Part shown: piece after piece, positions 11,056-22,759 of the stretch
Numbering within the stretch: position 1 is the stretch's first letter
How the letters are laid out: the number at the start of each line of letters is the position of its first letter
Assembly: GCF_051020985.1 (NCBI RefSeq)
Contig: NC_134999.1
Coordinates: forward strand, 21,085,660-21,149,659
Direction of reading: 5' to 3'
From: Nomia melanderi
Taxonomy: Eukaryota; Arthropoda; Insecta; Hymenoptera; Halictidae
Length of the DNA: 64,000 nucleotides
Position numbers and translations under genes: made by a program
Notes under the pieces: generated by a model
The model's database searches: none
The model's input: the letters and a program-made list of their open reading frames with translations, nothing else
Told to the model about the DNA's origin: nothing

Positions 11056-12403
11056 GCCGCGCGCGAGCGATTCTACTCGGAGCAAGGCAGAATGAAAGCA
11101 ACCTGGCGAAAAGAGAGGGAGAACGGCGGCGCGAAGGAAGTGGATCGGAAAAAGAGGAAAACAAGAAGGGAGGAGAGGGCCGTGGGTTGAGTGAACGCGA
11201 GCCAGGCGCGGGGAGCGAGCCGGGTTTTCAAACTTTTCCTCGGTCCGCGCGTTGTCTTTTCCTCCGGCGATCTCCGAAGGAGCACCGGGGAAACAGAATT
11301 TCCCCTGTGCACGGGCTCCGAAGTTCCTCGAGAATGGTCACGTTGTCGGCGTCTTCCGATCAACGGAGCTCCGAAACCGAGCTGAACAGATACGATTACC
11401 ATTCTTTCGAAAGTATCATCTTTCTCCGCCGATCGACCTCCCCAGCGATCAAGGCTGCGCGATTCCTTCGGAGCTATTTTCCCGATCAACGTCTTATTGC
11501 ATTGCACGTACTGGATGTTGAAACGTGTCTGTACGAAATGATCAGTGAACAAAATTAGTGACCGCGTAGAATAGAAAACAGAATTCCTCGGGTAAGTCGG
11601 CGAATCTCGGAATTAATCTCCAGCGTTAAGGACAACGCAGCTCGGAAGAGGGCTGCGAAAGAAATCGCGAGGAGGCGAGGGAAAGGGGTTAAACGAGCGA
11701 CGAGGGAGAGAAAGGGGGACGAAAGGGGAGGTAGAAGGTTACCCGTAGACAGAGAAGCGAGTAGAAGAGGTAGACGACGAGCTTTCGCGGAGGCGAGGTT
11801 CGACTTCTCAAGGTGTCCGAGGTGGAAGCCGAGGAGAGAGAGGCGAACGGAGACGAAAGGAGACGGAGAGAGAGGAAGAGAGGCGAAAGAGAGAGAGAGA
11901 AACAGCGGCAGGGGCTGTGTCGACGCGGGGAGGGCCGCCGCGACGCCGGGCGTCCAGTGATCGCGCCTTAAAAGGTTCGACGCCGCACGCGCCCAACATC
12001 TGCCAGCTCGTTTCTCCTCTCTTCTCGTCCTCTCTTCCTCTCTTCAGCGCGCGACGCGTACACGCGCGAGTTTCTTCTCTCTCGCTCTTTCACTCTCTTA
12101 CGCGTGCCCTCCTTCCCTCTCTCTCTCTACTCTGCTCTGCTCCGCTCTCTCTCTCTCTCTTCGTCCATCCGCCCGGCCTCTCTCTTTCCACTATTTCACT
12201 CTCGTTTTCTCTTTCCGCGCGACGCGTGCAAGCTGACCGAGATGAAGAGGACGAGGGAAAGAGAGAGTGAACTGCGGCTTCGAAGAAAGAGCAGGGAGGC
12301 GAGTTTAAGGGAACACGTTCCGGAGGAAAAATGATCGCCGGATAGCGATCGTCTTCGCGCGGATCGAACGGTCGGACGACCGACGTGGCCGAACGAGTGT
12401 GCT

Positions 12404-12597
12404 TCAACCCTTTACGGGCGAAGACTCTTCGAAATGTAGCCAACCAGCGGACGAAGTTGAATCATATACGAATTGATTAATTAATAGGAAAAATGGAAAC
12501 TACGCGATACGTTGCTGCTCGAGTAATTGGATCATTCGTCTGCGACTTGATCCTCCGAATACGAACGTCGAAATGTCGACGTTCGTCAAAGGGTTAA
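12404..12597 (+). mobile_element. TTAA palindromic element, family B
   Basis: The left end is TCAACCCTTTACGGGCGAA and the right end is GTTCGTCAAAGGGTTAA. The TTAA at 12594-12597 immediately starts another CCCTTTCGCGACG-type terminus whose partner end I could not place, so this is another apparent chain through one TTAA. Confidence 0.65.
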
Positions 12598-14143
12598 CCC
12601 TTTCGCGACGTCGAGTCGCCTTATATAGAGCAGCGAGTCGCGAGCAAGTAGTTTCAGCGTTTGAAGAACAAATCAATGTAGGATGACTGCGGGTCAGATG
12701 CCTCGAGCTGCTTTGGATTATCAGATACTTGTACATTCGATCGTCTTTAGCGCTGAACCTTGCGTAGAAGCCTAACTAACTTTCTGCCAGACATCGATGA
12801 TATTTGTGCAATAGCTTTTCCAAAAGAAAGTGGGCCATCTCTTACAGCGTTCCTAATATTCAAAGGGATCACTCTCGAAAATCCTCTTCCGCGAGGTTAA
12901 AGTTGAGCCAAGTGCATTCAGAAGCGTCCACCTTTTCGATTCCGCGGTCGAACGATCGTTAAATTTACTACTCGCCCCGCGAATAATTCGAATACTCGAA
13001 CTTTATCCTGACTGCGCGGAGTGCGGGTCGAACGATCGAGTTACCAGGGATTGATTCGCGAGAGGGAATAAGAGAAGAAGAGAAGAGAGACAGAGAGAGA
13101 AGAGAGAGAGAGAGAGAGAGATAGCCGACCGGCTCGAATTTCGTGGTACTCGAACGGTTCGAGTACTTCTCGAGGAGGCAGCTCTATCTCTCGCACGTGG
13201 CCGATAGGACCACGTGGGCTTTTCGCCTACGTCACAGACCGAACCGACATCCATCCCATCGCGTATTGATTGAGAGTGGCCATGGTCGTTTCCATGACGA
13301 CGTTTCTTTTACCTGTACGCTCGCTGCGCGCATACACGCGATACACCTTTTCGAGTACACACACCGGCTACCGGACCGTGCGCGAGACGGAGACCAACCC
13401 TGCGAGCGAGCGAGAGGAACAGACCCAGCTCTGTCAGCTACGTAAGTAGCGAGACTAGTGACAGGATCGAGTGGCTACCGAATTCTGATCAATCGAAACG
13501 GTTTCGTCGCGATAGCTGCGATGCTTCGGACGCTTCAACGGATTTGACCTTTCGCACTCGTCAGGTGACCAGTCGTTTCATCCGATACGATAGAATTATC
13601 AAGTTTAACCCCTCGGCTGCTGTTGGCGGCTGAGACTTTTGCTTTCGGTGCACTGTTGGCACCCATAGGCGCAAAATGTTTCTTAATTGCAGCGGAGCTT
13701 AGATCTCACGCGAATGGATTCCAATTCAATGTCTGCCGATAGTCGTATATCATAGAATTGTGATTAGTTTCAATTGGTTTGATTTTTATTGGTTTCCGTG
13801 GCTCGTACGCCTTCTTAGATCCGAAAGTATAACGTCAAGCCCTCGCGCCGTTACTTTCCGTTCGAAACGAATCGAGAACCTCAACGTTTCGAGTGGCCGA
13901 TCAACCCTAGAGAATCTTCGCAGGGTTGATCGAATCATCCGCTATAGGTGGACCGTGAATCCTCGCGCGATATTGCGGCACTCGAAGCGTGGAACTTAGC
14001 CCCGCGAGAACTGCGTAGAATCTGCGAGGGACCTTTTGATTTCGGTACAGTAAATAAAGTATGGAATAAACATCTGTAAACCTTCATGTTAAACTAGAAT
14101 CGAATTGAACGACGTCGACGCAAGAAACCAAGAACACTTAGCA
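12598..14143. other. Non-coding DNA
   Basis: No gene is seen. There is a GA microsatellite at about 13070-13122. A TTAACCCCTCGGCTGC terminus at 13605 resembles the element ends at 16416-16676 but has no clear partner. Confidence 0.5.
13070..13122 (+). repeat. (GA)n microsatellite
   Basis: Interrupted GA dinucleotide run of about 50 bp. Confidence 0.85.
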
Positions 14144-14369
14144 TCAACCCTTCAAACTCGAGAGGCGACTCTCGCTAGATTCGATACAGTAGCATAAAGT
14201 CTTCCATGCAACGTTCAACTTCGTACGATACATCCATACGTGAAACATATGTGAGTAAAATAGCTTCGCTTCGCGATTCACGTCCTCTCGTTAGTTTCGA
14301 ATGTCGTCAAGGTCTGATCGAGCAGCGTTGAACGTTTCCAGTGGAAAAGTTTGGAGTGCAAAGGGTTAG
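14144..14369 (+). mobile_element. TTAA-type palindromic element, family C
   Basis: The left end TCAACCCTTCAAACTCGAG and the right end TTTGGAGTGCAAAGGGTTAG are inverted relatives. The ends resemble those at 15412-15628 and 19338-19583. Both TTAA tetramers have one substitution. It is non-coding. Confidence 0.5.
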
Positions 14370-15411
14370 GAAAATGCGCGGCGACTTGCATCCTTAACAG
14401 AAATAATCCCGGTGCAGATCGAACCTGGTCCCAACGCTAGCAGCATCGACGTAGGTAGGTGCGCGTGTCGTACCTGCGCGACGACGCGACAGGCGTCGTC
14501 GCTTCCCCTCTGCCCTGCTGATCCATCTTTCCGAACCCCATCAACCTGTCCCATCTACACAGTGTATCGAGTGAATCGGATCGGGGATCCTCGATAGAAA
14601 TCTCTGGAGCGTGCACACGTTGCCGCACCACGCGTGCAAAATTTATAATCGACCCCTCGGCACAACGACGTGACGCGCGCCTACCCTCTTTCCTCCTTCC
14701 TCCTCGTTCCGCCTCGTTCCTCCTCCCTTTCCCGCCTTTTCTTCCCTTCCCTGTGTCCTACTCCTAATACACGGCGCTGTTCGGTACACCTCGCCGTCGG
14801 TTTATTCGCTGTATCCACGGATAAATCGTCGCATCGCGTGGAATCATTCGGACAATCTAGAAATGGACCGCCGATAGACTTCGCGTGGCAGTAACGCGTG
14901 GACTAAAGAATATCAGCGAGCTGAAATCCGATGGAATCCTCGATTCGAGAAATAACGAGTAGGAGAAGCTCGACGCGGTTCATTTCTCTATCGATAATCT
15001 TTTGGACAGGGACGAAGTTCCACGTAAACAGACTCGTGAGAGCTCCTCGTTGAATTCCACCGGAACTTTTATTTTCCACGAAGTTGCGCGCGCTGTGAAC
15101 ATGTATAAATACATCCGCGCGGTCTATTAACGATCGCGAAGATAATGAAGATGAATCCGTAGGTATTTCAGAATGATCGGTGAACACCGTAACCTGTTTG
15201 CTACCGTACGCCGCTATAGTCGCACGATTCTCTGTCATCGAAGTTGCGCTCATTACAGTCTAATCTAACGTAATTACACAGTGGAACGTTCTATTAGTCT
15301 CGAATCGCGGCGATATTACACTTACGATGCGCAGACCGCGTGAAACCTTGTAAGAAGTACAACTTCCCGCCGTAGTTGATAGGTTAACGAAACTCTACAT
15401 GAATGATCCAT
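14370..15411. other. Non-coding DNA
   Basis: I see no gene here, only open frames without recognisable content. A pyrimidine-rich block lies at about 14680-14760. Confidence 0.5.
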
Positions 15412-15628
15412 TTAACCCTTTGAACTCTGTAGGCTCCAATATTGCAGCAGTTATAATATTACATATTTTAACGAATGTTAAAGAAACTACCCTAAAATCA
15501 TTAGATTTTCCACGCATCCAAATTTTGTACTAAGAAGGAAAATAAAAGATCGAAGAAATCTTCCTTCGGAATACTATAAAAATTAGTTGCTGATAGATTA
15601 CAAAACAACTTGGAGTGCTAAGGGTTAA
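15412..15628 (+). mobile_element. TTAA palindromic element, family C
   Basis: It starts TTAACCCTTTGAACTC and ends GGAGTGCTAAGGGTTAA, 217 bp including both TTAA. The interior is AT-rich and non-coding. Confidence 0.7.
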
Positions 15629-15665
15629 GATTCAAGGGTAATTCGTGCGTGGCTGTTTGTTACTT

Positions 15666-15876
15666 TTAACCAGTTAATGGTGACAACTTTTTCAACGATG
15701 GATTATTTATTCTTTGAGACAAACATGTAATTCTTCTTCGTTTCGCTTTAGTTTTTCGTTAGGGTATATTTCAAGTGCATTTGCCCTACATTTAACGAGT
15801 ATACGCTTCATCGTTTGATTTTATTGTGCGCGCAACGAGAGATTTTTCAAAGGAAGTTCCACATTTAACTGGTTAA
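15666..15876 (+). mobile_element. TTAA palindromic element, family F
   Basis: It starts TTAACCAGTTAATGGTGAC and ends CACATTTAACTGGTTAA, giving inverted ends of about 12 bp that themselves contain a second TTAA. It is 211 bp long and non-coding. Confidence 0.6.
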
Positions 15877-16415
15877 AAGGATCTTTTCGTTCCATGTAAA
15901 TGCTTCTGCCGATACACGGGTAAGATTTCCCGACGATCGACGCGCATCGTTCGCCGGTGGTTCCCCGCGAGACGTCCAGGACCCTTTACCGGCAACCGAG
16001 CGCGACAATGGTCCGCTCGTTTGTCAATGGGGAACAATAACAAATCGATCGGGCAATTCGTACACGTTAAACTGCGTACGGTGAACGGCGGATAGCACGT
16101 GCTACCAACACGTGGCTCTCGCTGCGAGGGAGGGGAGCTGGCGAGAAGGGGGCGAGAGACTCGAACCAAGCGAGCCGGAGGGAGAGGCGGAACGTGTTCC
16201 CGCGTAAACGCCTTTTCCGAACTTTTCATATTCAACCCCTTCGCTACAGCAGAAGTTTGCGTCGGCACGCATTCCAAGAAATTGAAACCGTCGAAACAAT
16301 CAACGAAATTGAACCGATCGAAGATATCCACATTTATACAGTGTACAACGGAAGATGTAATCGTTGAATTAGAATTCACTTGGATCTAAGCTTCGCTGCT
16401 GTTGTCAATAACATT

Positions 16416-16676
16416 TTAACCCCTCGCCGTACAATGACGAGTGAGACTCGTGATGAAGGGTTCTAGACTAATTCAACAACAATCGATGTTATTCATTACC
16501 CACGGATCAAAGCGAACTATTTTGCTATCATCATTGTATTATCTTCAAATAAGATTTCCACTTGAAGGAGAATGGAAAATTTTGTTGCATTTCTTCCAAA
16601 TTGTAGTAATATGGTACATGAGCTTAGTCTCGAAGGTAAATAGCACGGCAAGTTAACCCCAGTAGCCGAGGGGTTA
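16416..16676 (+). mobile_element. TTAA palindromic element, family G (CCCCTCGSC ends)
   Basis: The left end TTAACCCCTCGCCG faces GCCGAGGGGTTA on the right. The right part overlaps the first unit of the tandem repeat at 16652. The boundaries are less certain than for families A and B. Confidence 0.5.
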
Positions 16677-16920
16677 TTTCACAATATTCATAAAATAGTA
16701 ACCATCAGTGAGACTCCTGGAAGTACCAGATTCTATCGCATTCAAAAGGCAACAGACGCTTCTCCGAGGAATCATCGAAAACGTTGGTTAACCCCAGTAG
16801 CCGAGGGGTTATTTCACGATGTTCGTCAAATTGTAATCATCAGTGAGACTCCTGGAAGTACCAGATTCTATCGCATTCAAAAGGTAGACGCTTCGAGGAA
16901 TCATCGGAAAACGTTCGCCA
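16652..16920 (+). repeat. Two tandem direct copies of a ~134-bp unit
   Basis: Units 16652-16785 and 16786-16920 both begin GTTAACCCCAGTAGCCGAGG. They stay highly similar to the end, including a shared stretch from CAGTGAGACTCCTGG through the GCATTCAAAAGG word. Differences are a few substitutions plus small indels. Each unit opens with a family G-like inverted terminus. Confidence 0.85.
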
Positions 16921-18927
16921 ACGGGCAAACGGATCAAATCTCGATACAATTTTTCGAGCTTCTAGAATTTTGGAAAAGTGAATTGGACTGTAGCTGTAAC
17001 GTTAAGAGGGTATGACTGTATAATCGAATAATGTGTAGAGGTGGTGCAAGGTAGGCACGTGTTGGTAACACGTGGCGAAGGGCGCACCGTGCAAACCGGC
17101 GGACCGACGGCCAGGTGGTAGGGGTTCCCGTATTTTCCATGGAAAACTCACGGTACAGCGAACTTGCGTCAACGTTCCTACTTCGTTTACGCTTTTCCCC
17201 GGCGCCCACCCTCGCCAGGACGATCGACTTTTGACCGGAACACCAACGGCGACACGTGTGCGTCGCACGTGAGAGTAGGCGGAAGGAATCATCGGTGTCT
17301 CGCGCTCAGATTTACGTCAATCGTGACCCGATGCGGCGCGAGCCTCAAAGACCAACCCTCCTGGTCGACACGATCGCCGGAAAAATCGAGACGAACCGCG
17401 AATAGCTTCCCCGGAAGTTCTCCAAAAATGTTTAACCCTTTGCGGTCCGAAGTGCTCTTGGTCTCTCATTTCGAGGTTCACGTCGACGTTAGTTCATTCG
17501 ATTACAGCTTAATACCACGCTCTATTTATTTATTCAAGAATATTTGGGAGTCATTGAAATGTTACCTTTAAATGGTGCAATTGTGATACTACGAATAAAT
17601 ATAGAAAAAATTGTTAAAACAGGTAGAGGTCGCAATAAAATAAAATCTCAAACAAATGCTTGGTGTATCTAAATTCCAACTGTCCTCGTCTCATCGCAAT
17701 CATGGATTCTATTTGACGGTATGGATCTCTTATCAAATTGTATCACAAAATAAAACTGAAGATGTTCAAGTGGACTCAGGGGAAAATAGTTCGCGACCGA
17801 AAGGGTCAATCGGTGAGCAACCCTGCGAGTAGCCGAATCTAGTAGCTGTTCTACTCCTAAAGTGTTGAACGCGGTCTCTAAGAAGCGACAGTGTATTCGA
17901 GGAACAAGATTCGATGTATCGCGCAACGTGAAAAATCTGATTACCGGCATAAGGGGGATTTCGAAAGACCTGAAAGTTTCAATTAATCGAGAGACGCGGA
18001 GTGACACGTTTATATTTCGCTAATACATTTTATCACGGATTTCCAATCGGATTCTAAGTATACACACGGAGTCGGTGAATTATTGAGCCGAGCGTCAGAA
18101 TTTCAGATAGCACGGATCAAATTAGTCAGCGCCTCGTCCCATTAAAAGACTCCCTCCCCCCGGGCCCCTCGACCCTGCCGGATCGGTTTAAACGTTATTT
18201 CTAAATTCCGCGTTCATTATTTAGTCCCATCGTAACCCTATAACATTTCGATCCGTTTATTAATTCAGCCGGTGGGTTCGGTAACGGTCGCGAGAACGGA
18301 AGAAATTTCAAACCCGATTATATCCCTCGTGTTCCATTAAACAGAGAGTTTTCCGATCGGCGGCGTGTCAAATTTCCATTCAGATTTCCCGTGGTTCTTC
18401 GTTCGATCATCGAGCTAATCGAATCATCTTTTCGCTGGTTGGATTTTATTATATTTTATCGCGCGTGTCACAACAACCCCCTACCCGAACCAACGGCGTG
18501 CAAACCGCAATGGCGGCTAAGCTAAAAATCGGCTCGCTTGAAATTGTTCGACGGTTTCGTTCTCAGTGTCCAACTTTATCTCGTCCGACCCACGCGATAC
18601 GCCTGACCGTTGTTGTTTAACAACAACAAAAAAGTCCCTGGTTTGCGGCACTTGCATAATGTCTCGAAATTGTATGACGTCAGTGGTTGGGGTGTTCTCA
18701 GGAAGGTTATCGATGAAACCATTCCTTTCTACCGGGTGGGTGGGATCGATGTCGGCAGCGACGAGCACGATTTCTTCGTGGAATTTTTATGAACTTCAAA
18801 CTTCATTTCGGATGCGAAGCCACGGCTACGGCGAAAATCGGTATCGAATATCGGTAGAATCCCCCGATGGACCGCTTCGCCTTGGATCGAACGCTCTGGT
18901 TGATGGTAAGCATAACCTTACTTACTT
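16921..18927. other. Non-coding DNA with one doubtful coding remnant
   Basis: No reliable gene is seen. A family B left end (TTAACCCTTTGCGGTCCGAA) begins at 17432 without a visible right end. A minus-strand frame at 18517-18768 has protein-like composition and is listed separately. Confidence 0.45.
18517..18768 (-). pseudogene. Unrecognised 83-codon frame, possible coding remnant
   Basis: The frame carries LVAADIDPTHPVE near its start and an acidic, soluble-looking tail. An in-frame stop lies a few codons upstream of its ATG. The AADIDP word is reminiscent of the core strand of L7Ae/NHP2-type RNA-binding proteins, but the following residues do not align convincingly. It is not a functional gene as far as I can tell, and chance openness in GC-rich DNA is an equally good explanation. 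Confidence 0.12.
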
Positions 18928-18962
18928 AACACGTTGAATGCCATGGGGGTCACCGGTGACCC
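18928..18962 (+). mobile_element. Left end of TTAA element family E with 16-bp palindrome
   Basis: TTAACACGTTGAATGCC leads into the perfect palindrome GGGTCACCGGTGACCC at 18947-18962. It matches the arrangement at 125-158. No right end was found. Confidence 0.4.
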
Positions 18963-19075
18963 ACAACCAAATCGAATTACTACAGTTTGCTCGATTAAAA
19001 GATGATTATTCGAAAACATTTCTATATTATGAATAACACTACCTAATACGGTGACACTCGGCTATACGAACATAC

Positions 19076-19118
19076 AATAATAATAATAATAATAGTAATA
19101 ATAATAATAATAATAATG
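19076..19118 (+). repeat. (TAA)n microsatellite
   Basis: A TAA trinucleotide run with one TAG unit lies directly upstream of a family B element. Confidence 0.9.
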
Positions 19119-19131
19119 TAATTCGAATGAT

Positions 19132-19341
19132 TTAGCCCTTTGCGGGCGAATGTCGACATTTCGAGATGAAATTTTCGTATTTGGAAGACTAAGTCGCAGA
19201 CAAATGATTTAGTTACTCGAACAGCAACAGATCATCACGCAATTTCCTTTTTTTATATTAATTAAACATTTGATATATAATTCAGCTTTATCTGCTGAAG
19301 GTTTTGTACATTTCAAAGAATCTTCGTCCGCAAAGGGTTAA
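19132..19341 (+). mobile_element. TTAA palindromic element, family B
   Basis: The left end is TTAGCCCTTTGCGGGCGAA and the right end is TTCGTCCGCAAAGGGTTAA. The interior shares long blocks with 7751-7963. The closing TTAA (19338-19341) is also the opening TTAA of the following family C element. Confidence 0.8.
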
Positions 19342-19583
19342 CCGTTTGCACTCGGAAGTATTTTGCTATATACATTTAACATTTTCTAACTAGACAAAGA
19401 CGATGTTTTTTTAGAGGAATTCAAAGAGAAATCACAAGTGAATTGAGAAACGAAGCCTCTTTATCCCAATATTTCGCACACCGATACATTGTACATAGTT
19501 CAATATTAAATATCAAATTTTATAGTTTTACTGCATCGAATCAAGTGGTGACTGAGAGTCACCTTTCGAGTGCAAAGGGTTAA
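19338..19583 (+). mobile_element. TTAA palindromic element, family C, chained to family B
   Basis: It starts TTAACCGTTTGCACTCGGA and ends TTCGAGTGCAAAGGGTTAA. It shares its first TTAA with the preceding element of a different terminal family. It is AT-rich and non-coding. Confidence 0.75.
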
Positions 19584-19620
19584 CATTATATTTTCTCCAT
19601 TTTGTGAATTTTGTGAATTG

Positions 19621-19929
19621 TTAACCCTCTATGGGCCGAATTTTTGTTCACGATTATAACAAAATCTATGCAGTACAAAATTAATAAATATCCACATATG
19701 AATACGAATTAACAATGTATTCGATAGTTTCGATAATTCCATCAAACGAATATATTTCGTAACATTCAAGTTACAATGACGTTAAACTTTCACGCCTGAG
19801 CGCATGAAAGTTTAAGTTAATCGATTACCTCATTTTATTCACCGCTTCGAGTGCAAAATGAAATAAATCAACAAGATGCCAATATACTGATACGTGACTT
19901 TGAAGTTACACGGGCCTGCGGAGGGTTAA
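19621..19929 (+). mobile_element. TTAA palindromic element, family D
   Basis: It starts TTAACCCTCTATGGGCCGAA and ends CGGGCCTGCGGAGGGTTAA, 309 bp in all. It is the third TTAA element in a row within 800 bp. Confidence 0.65.
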
Positions 19930-22740
19930 ACAGAGGAGAAAGAGGCGAAAACACGAAAACTAGGGATCGTTCGTTACCGATCGTCATTGTTCCGAGCGGT
20001 TCCGTCGGTTTGTCGTCTCCTCGGCGAGAGGAAGTGGCGAACGCGAGAACGCATCCGTTTTGTTGCTTACAATTCGGCGGCTGTATCAGATCTAGACTTA
20101 TCGCGGAATCTCACGGAACTTGAACCTACGTAATAATAGTCGGTACAAAGAATCGCACGACCTCGTGGTAAAAAGCGCGGCACAATGTGGGTCCCCGAAC
20201 CTATGTAAATCGATGCAACGCTCGAATGACCTAAACGTTGACTCTCTTCATTACTTTTGAGGCGCGCGGCCGCCGGCGCAAGTCGAAATTCCGATTCGGT
20301 TGATGGAAAAATTCAGCAACCGGACGAACGCGATTCCACCGGCTCGATTTCCGGTCACCGATCCTAGACACGAGGGAATCGGATTTATTCGCTCGACGAT
20401 AGTCCTCGTCCCTCGTCCCTTGCTCCGAAGAAATTAGAAAAAGTAACGCGATATCGTCTGCATCGTTGCATCCAGATTTCTGTTTTACCGATAAAGCGGG
20501 TACCGATGTGCACAGTGTGGATTAATGCGCGCAGATGGCAGCATATTGCAGAAATTTGCAACATTTTTCGTAGTGGCTCGATTTCGGTTTCGAACGTTGT
20601 TGTTGTTTCTATTGTTTTTCGAAGAGCCGTCGTGCACGATACGGTTGCACGTGCAGTACGAGATGGAACGTTGCTCGAGCCTCCAAACGGATCGTACGTT
20701 TTTTTCGGATATACGGAGATAAGATTCGCGTCCGTTCGAAACGATGTTAACAATTCGGACTAAAAAGTCGAACGAGGAAAATTCGTCCGGATTTCGCTAG
20801 GTATTGATTGCTCGGAGAATTTGCATTACGTTACAATTACTGTATCGTGCGATACACGGGAAATACTATCAACGACATTACGATAACTTCGAATCGAAGA
20901 AAATGGTTAAATTTTGTTGTGAACGCATCCTTCTACGTCTGCATACTATCGCAATAATTTGCATGTGTCTGTACTAATAAATTCTCGTGTCAGAATGTCT
21001 TGTATAAATGTTACACATCGTTACCAACTGTTTATGAAGCACCGAAGTTATTGAAATATAAAACCGAGTAGCTTGAAATTCTACGATAATTTAAAGCTAC
21101 GCCGGATTTACAACGTTCGCTTAGAGCCCGTCTATGAAGGAAACGAAACTATTCGACAGTTCTAAAATACAATTTCAATATTGTTTGTCGGCGGTTGGCC
21201 GAATATCGGAAGATTATTCGAATAAAGCGTATTTCGCTAACCGTCCATTCTATTTCATTTAATACGCGCAATATTTCTTTTACACGCATCGTAGAACAAA
21301 TATATCCCCTTCGATAAACTACAGTTGTTTTTTAGTAACTTTTCTTACATCCCGAAGAGGTTATTTATCGATCAACTCGGTGCACGTATATAATCTAGTA
21401 TATCTAGAAAACTCATCGTTTTTTTTTGTCTGCCATCGAGGAAAGAGTAATTCTGTCATTTAACGATGTTGTTCACGCGACTAATACATGGAAAACAATG
21501 ATCCTTAAGCGAACCTTCCTATTCTAACCAAGGAGTCCACGGAAGAAACACCACGCGATAAGTACGATGATCGTCTAGCGAGGAATTACGAATGACAGAA
21601 GGAAATGCTGAATGGTAATTACGTTCGAGTGAAAATAGGACCTGTCATTTTCGATCGTTCCTTCGATGGAAGATCAATATTATATCTGGCGGTCGAAGAG
21701 CCTGCTAATTAGTCGAATTCGGGGAACAGCCGCTCAGCACTGACTTCGATCCCGCGGAACTTTGGGAATCCGGGAATGATCGAAACGATACTAGAAACGA
21801 GCTTTTTTTCCTTCTGAAAACTGTGAACGCTTGAGGCGCGCGAGCACGCCCATACAGTTGTGTAAGGGTTGCATACGTGTACGAGCGTGGATGTGTCCGA
21901 ACGTGCGGTTGCTCGTGTGCGAGCATGCGTGCGCGTATGCGGCATGTGTATGGGCGCGTGTTCGCGCGTACGTGTGTATTTGTGTGAAGGCCATGTTAAC
22001 AGACTGTAAGTCAACGGATGAGTTCGGCAACAGCGAGAGTAGAATGAAAGTTACTTACGATATTCACCGGCTTGTCCGCGGCTCCTACAGAGCTTTTCCG
22101 TGCGATTATTTCACTCTCCACATTATTACGTCCACGATGCTTGAGGATAAAAAAAAAGGGACGGCGAGAGAGCGAGTTTGATCAAAAGCACAATTTTCGT
22201 GACGTCATCGGTGGTCGAGCATGCGCGGACCGATTTCGGTGTTTTTCCATTTACCGCGGAAACACGTGTGCGTTTGTGCTTGTTTTTTTTTCCTTTCTTT
22301 CCCCCAACGGATTTTTTCGTATATCTTCTCTCATCCGCCGCGAAGAGACACTACATCGCTAAGAAACACACGACATTATCGCGACGACGCGGTTATCGTC
22401 CGTTGCGAATTTCGTGTGCGATTATTCGCGAGAGCCAGCAACGGCTGCCGACATCTATCCATCCACTCCCACTTGTTAAGTGACGTACACTGACGTCATC
22501 GATAGTTTACCTTGAAGCATGACATTGAGTTCCATGCTGGCCAATCGAAATGATAAAGTTCCCTGCAACTGGCCGCCTGAGTATCCATATTACGATACAA
22601 AATACGATATCGTCGTATGGACGGTTTGTACAGCGCTAGTGAGGCCACTCCGCACTCCATAAAGGTTATGTAACCTTATTAATCGGTAGAGTTTACCCTC
22701 TAGATAGTTTGGGGAAACCCCTGTCGCCCCTCGACGACCC
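19930..22740. other. Non-coding DNA ending the GC-rich block
   Basis: No gene is recognised. A GT/CG-alternating tract lies at 21878-21987. The CpG-rich composition fades into AT-rich DNA near 22,600-22,800. Open frames around 20385-20763 and 22072-22493 exist on both strands with no domain. Confidence 0.5.
21878..21987 (+). repeat. Purine-pyrimidine alternating GT/GC-rich tract
   Basis: About 110 bp are dominated by GTGTGC, GCGCGT and TGTGTG steps. This is imperfect alternation of the kind that can adopt Z-DNA. Cys/Val/Arg or His/Thr frames across it are repeat artefacts. Confidence 0.65.
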
Positions 22741-22743
22741 AAA

Positions 22744-22759
22744 ATGCCATCTAGCGGTC
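22744..22759 (-). promoter_or_regulatory. CTCF-like motif
   Basis: The plus strand reads TGCCATCTAGCGGTC. Its reverse complement fits the CCASYAGRKGGC core of CTCF with one mismatch. It lies at the boundary between the gene-free GC-rich block and the gene-dense block. This is a motif match only. Confidence 0.3.

Larger units (their letters stand above)
8138..12403. other. CpG-rich non-coding DNA
   Basis: No gene is recognised. It contains a decayed family B element (8599-8797), a second GACGA array (10991-11055), a GA-rich block (about 11650-11915) and a CT-rich block (about 12005-12200). The GA to CT switch and a TTAAAAGG TATA-like word near 11970 give it a promoter-like look, but I see no downstream coding exon. 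Confidence 0.5.
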
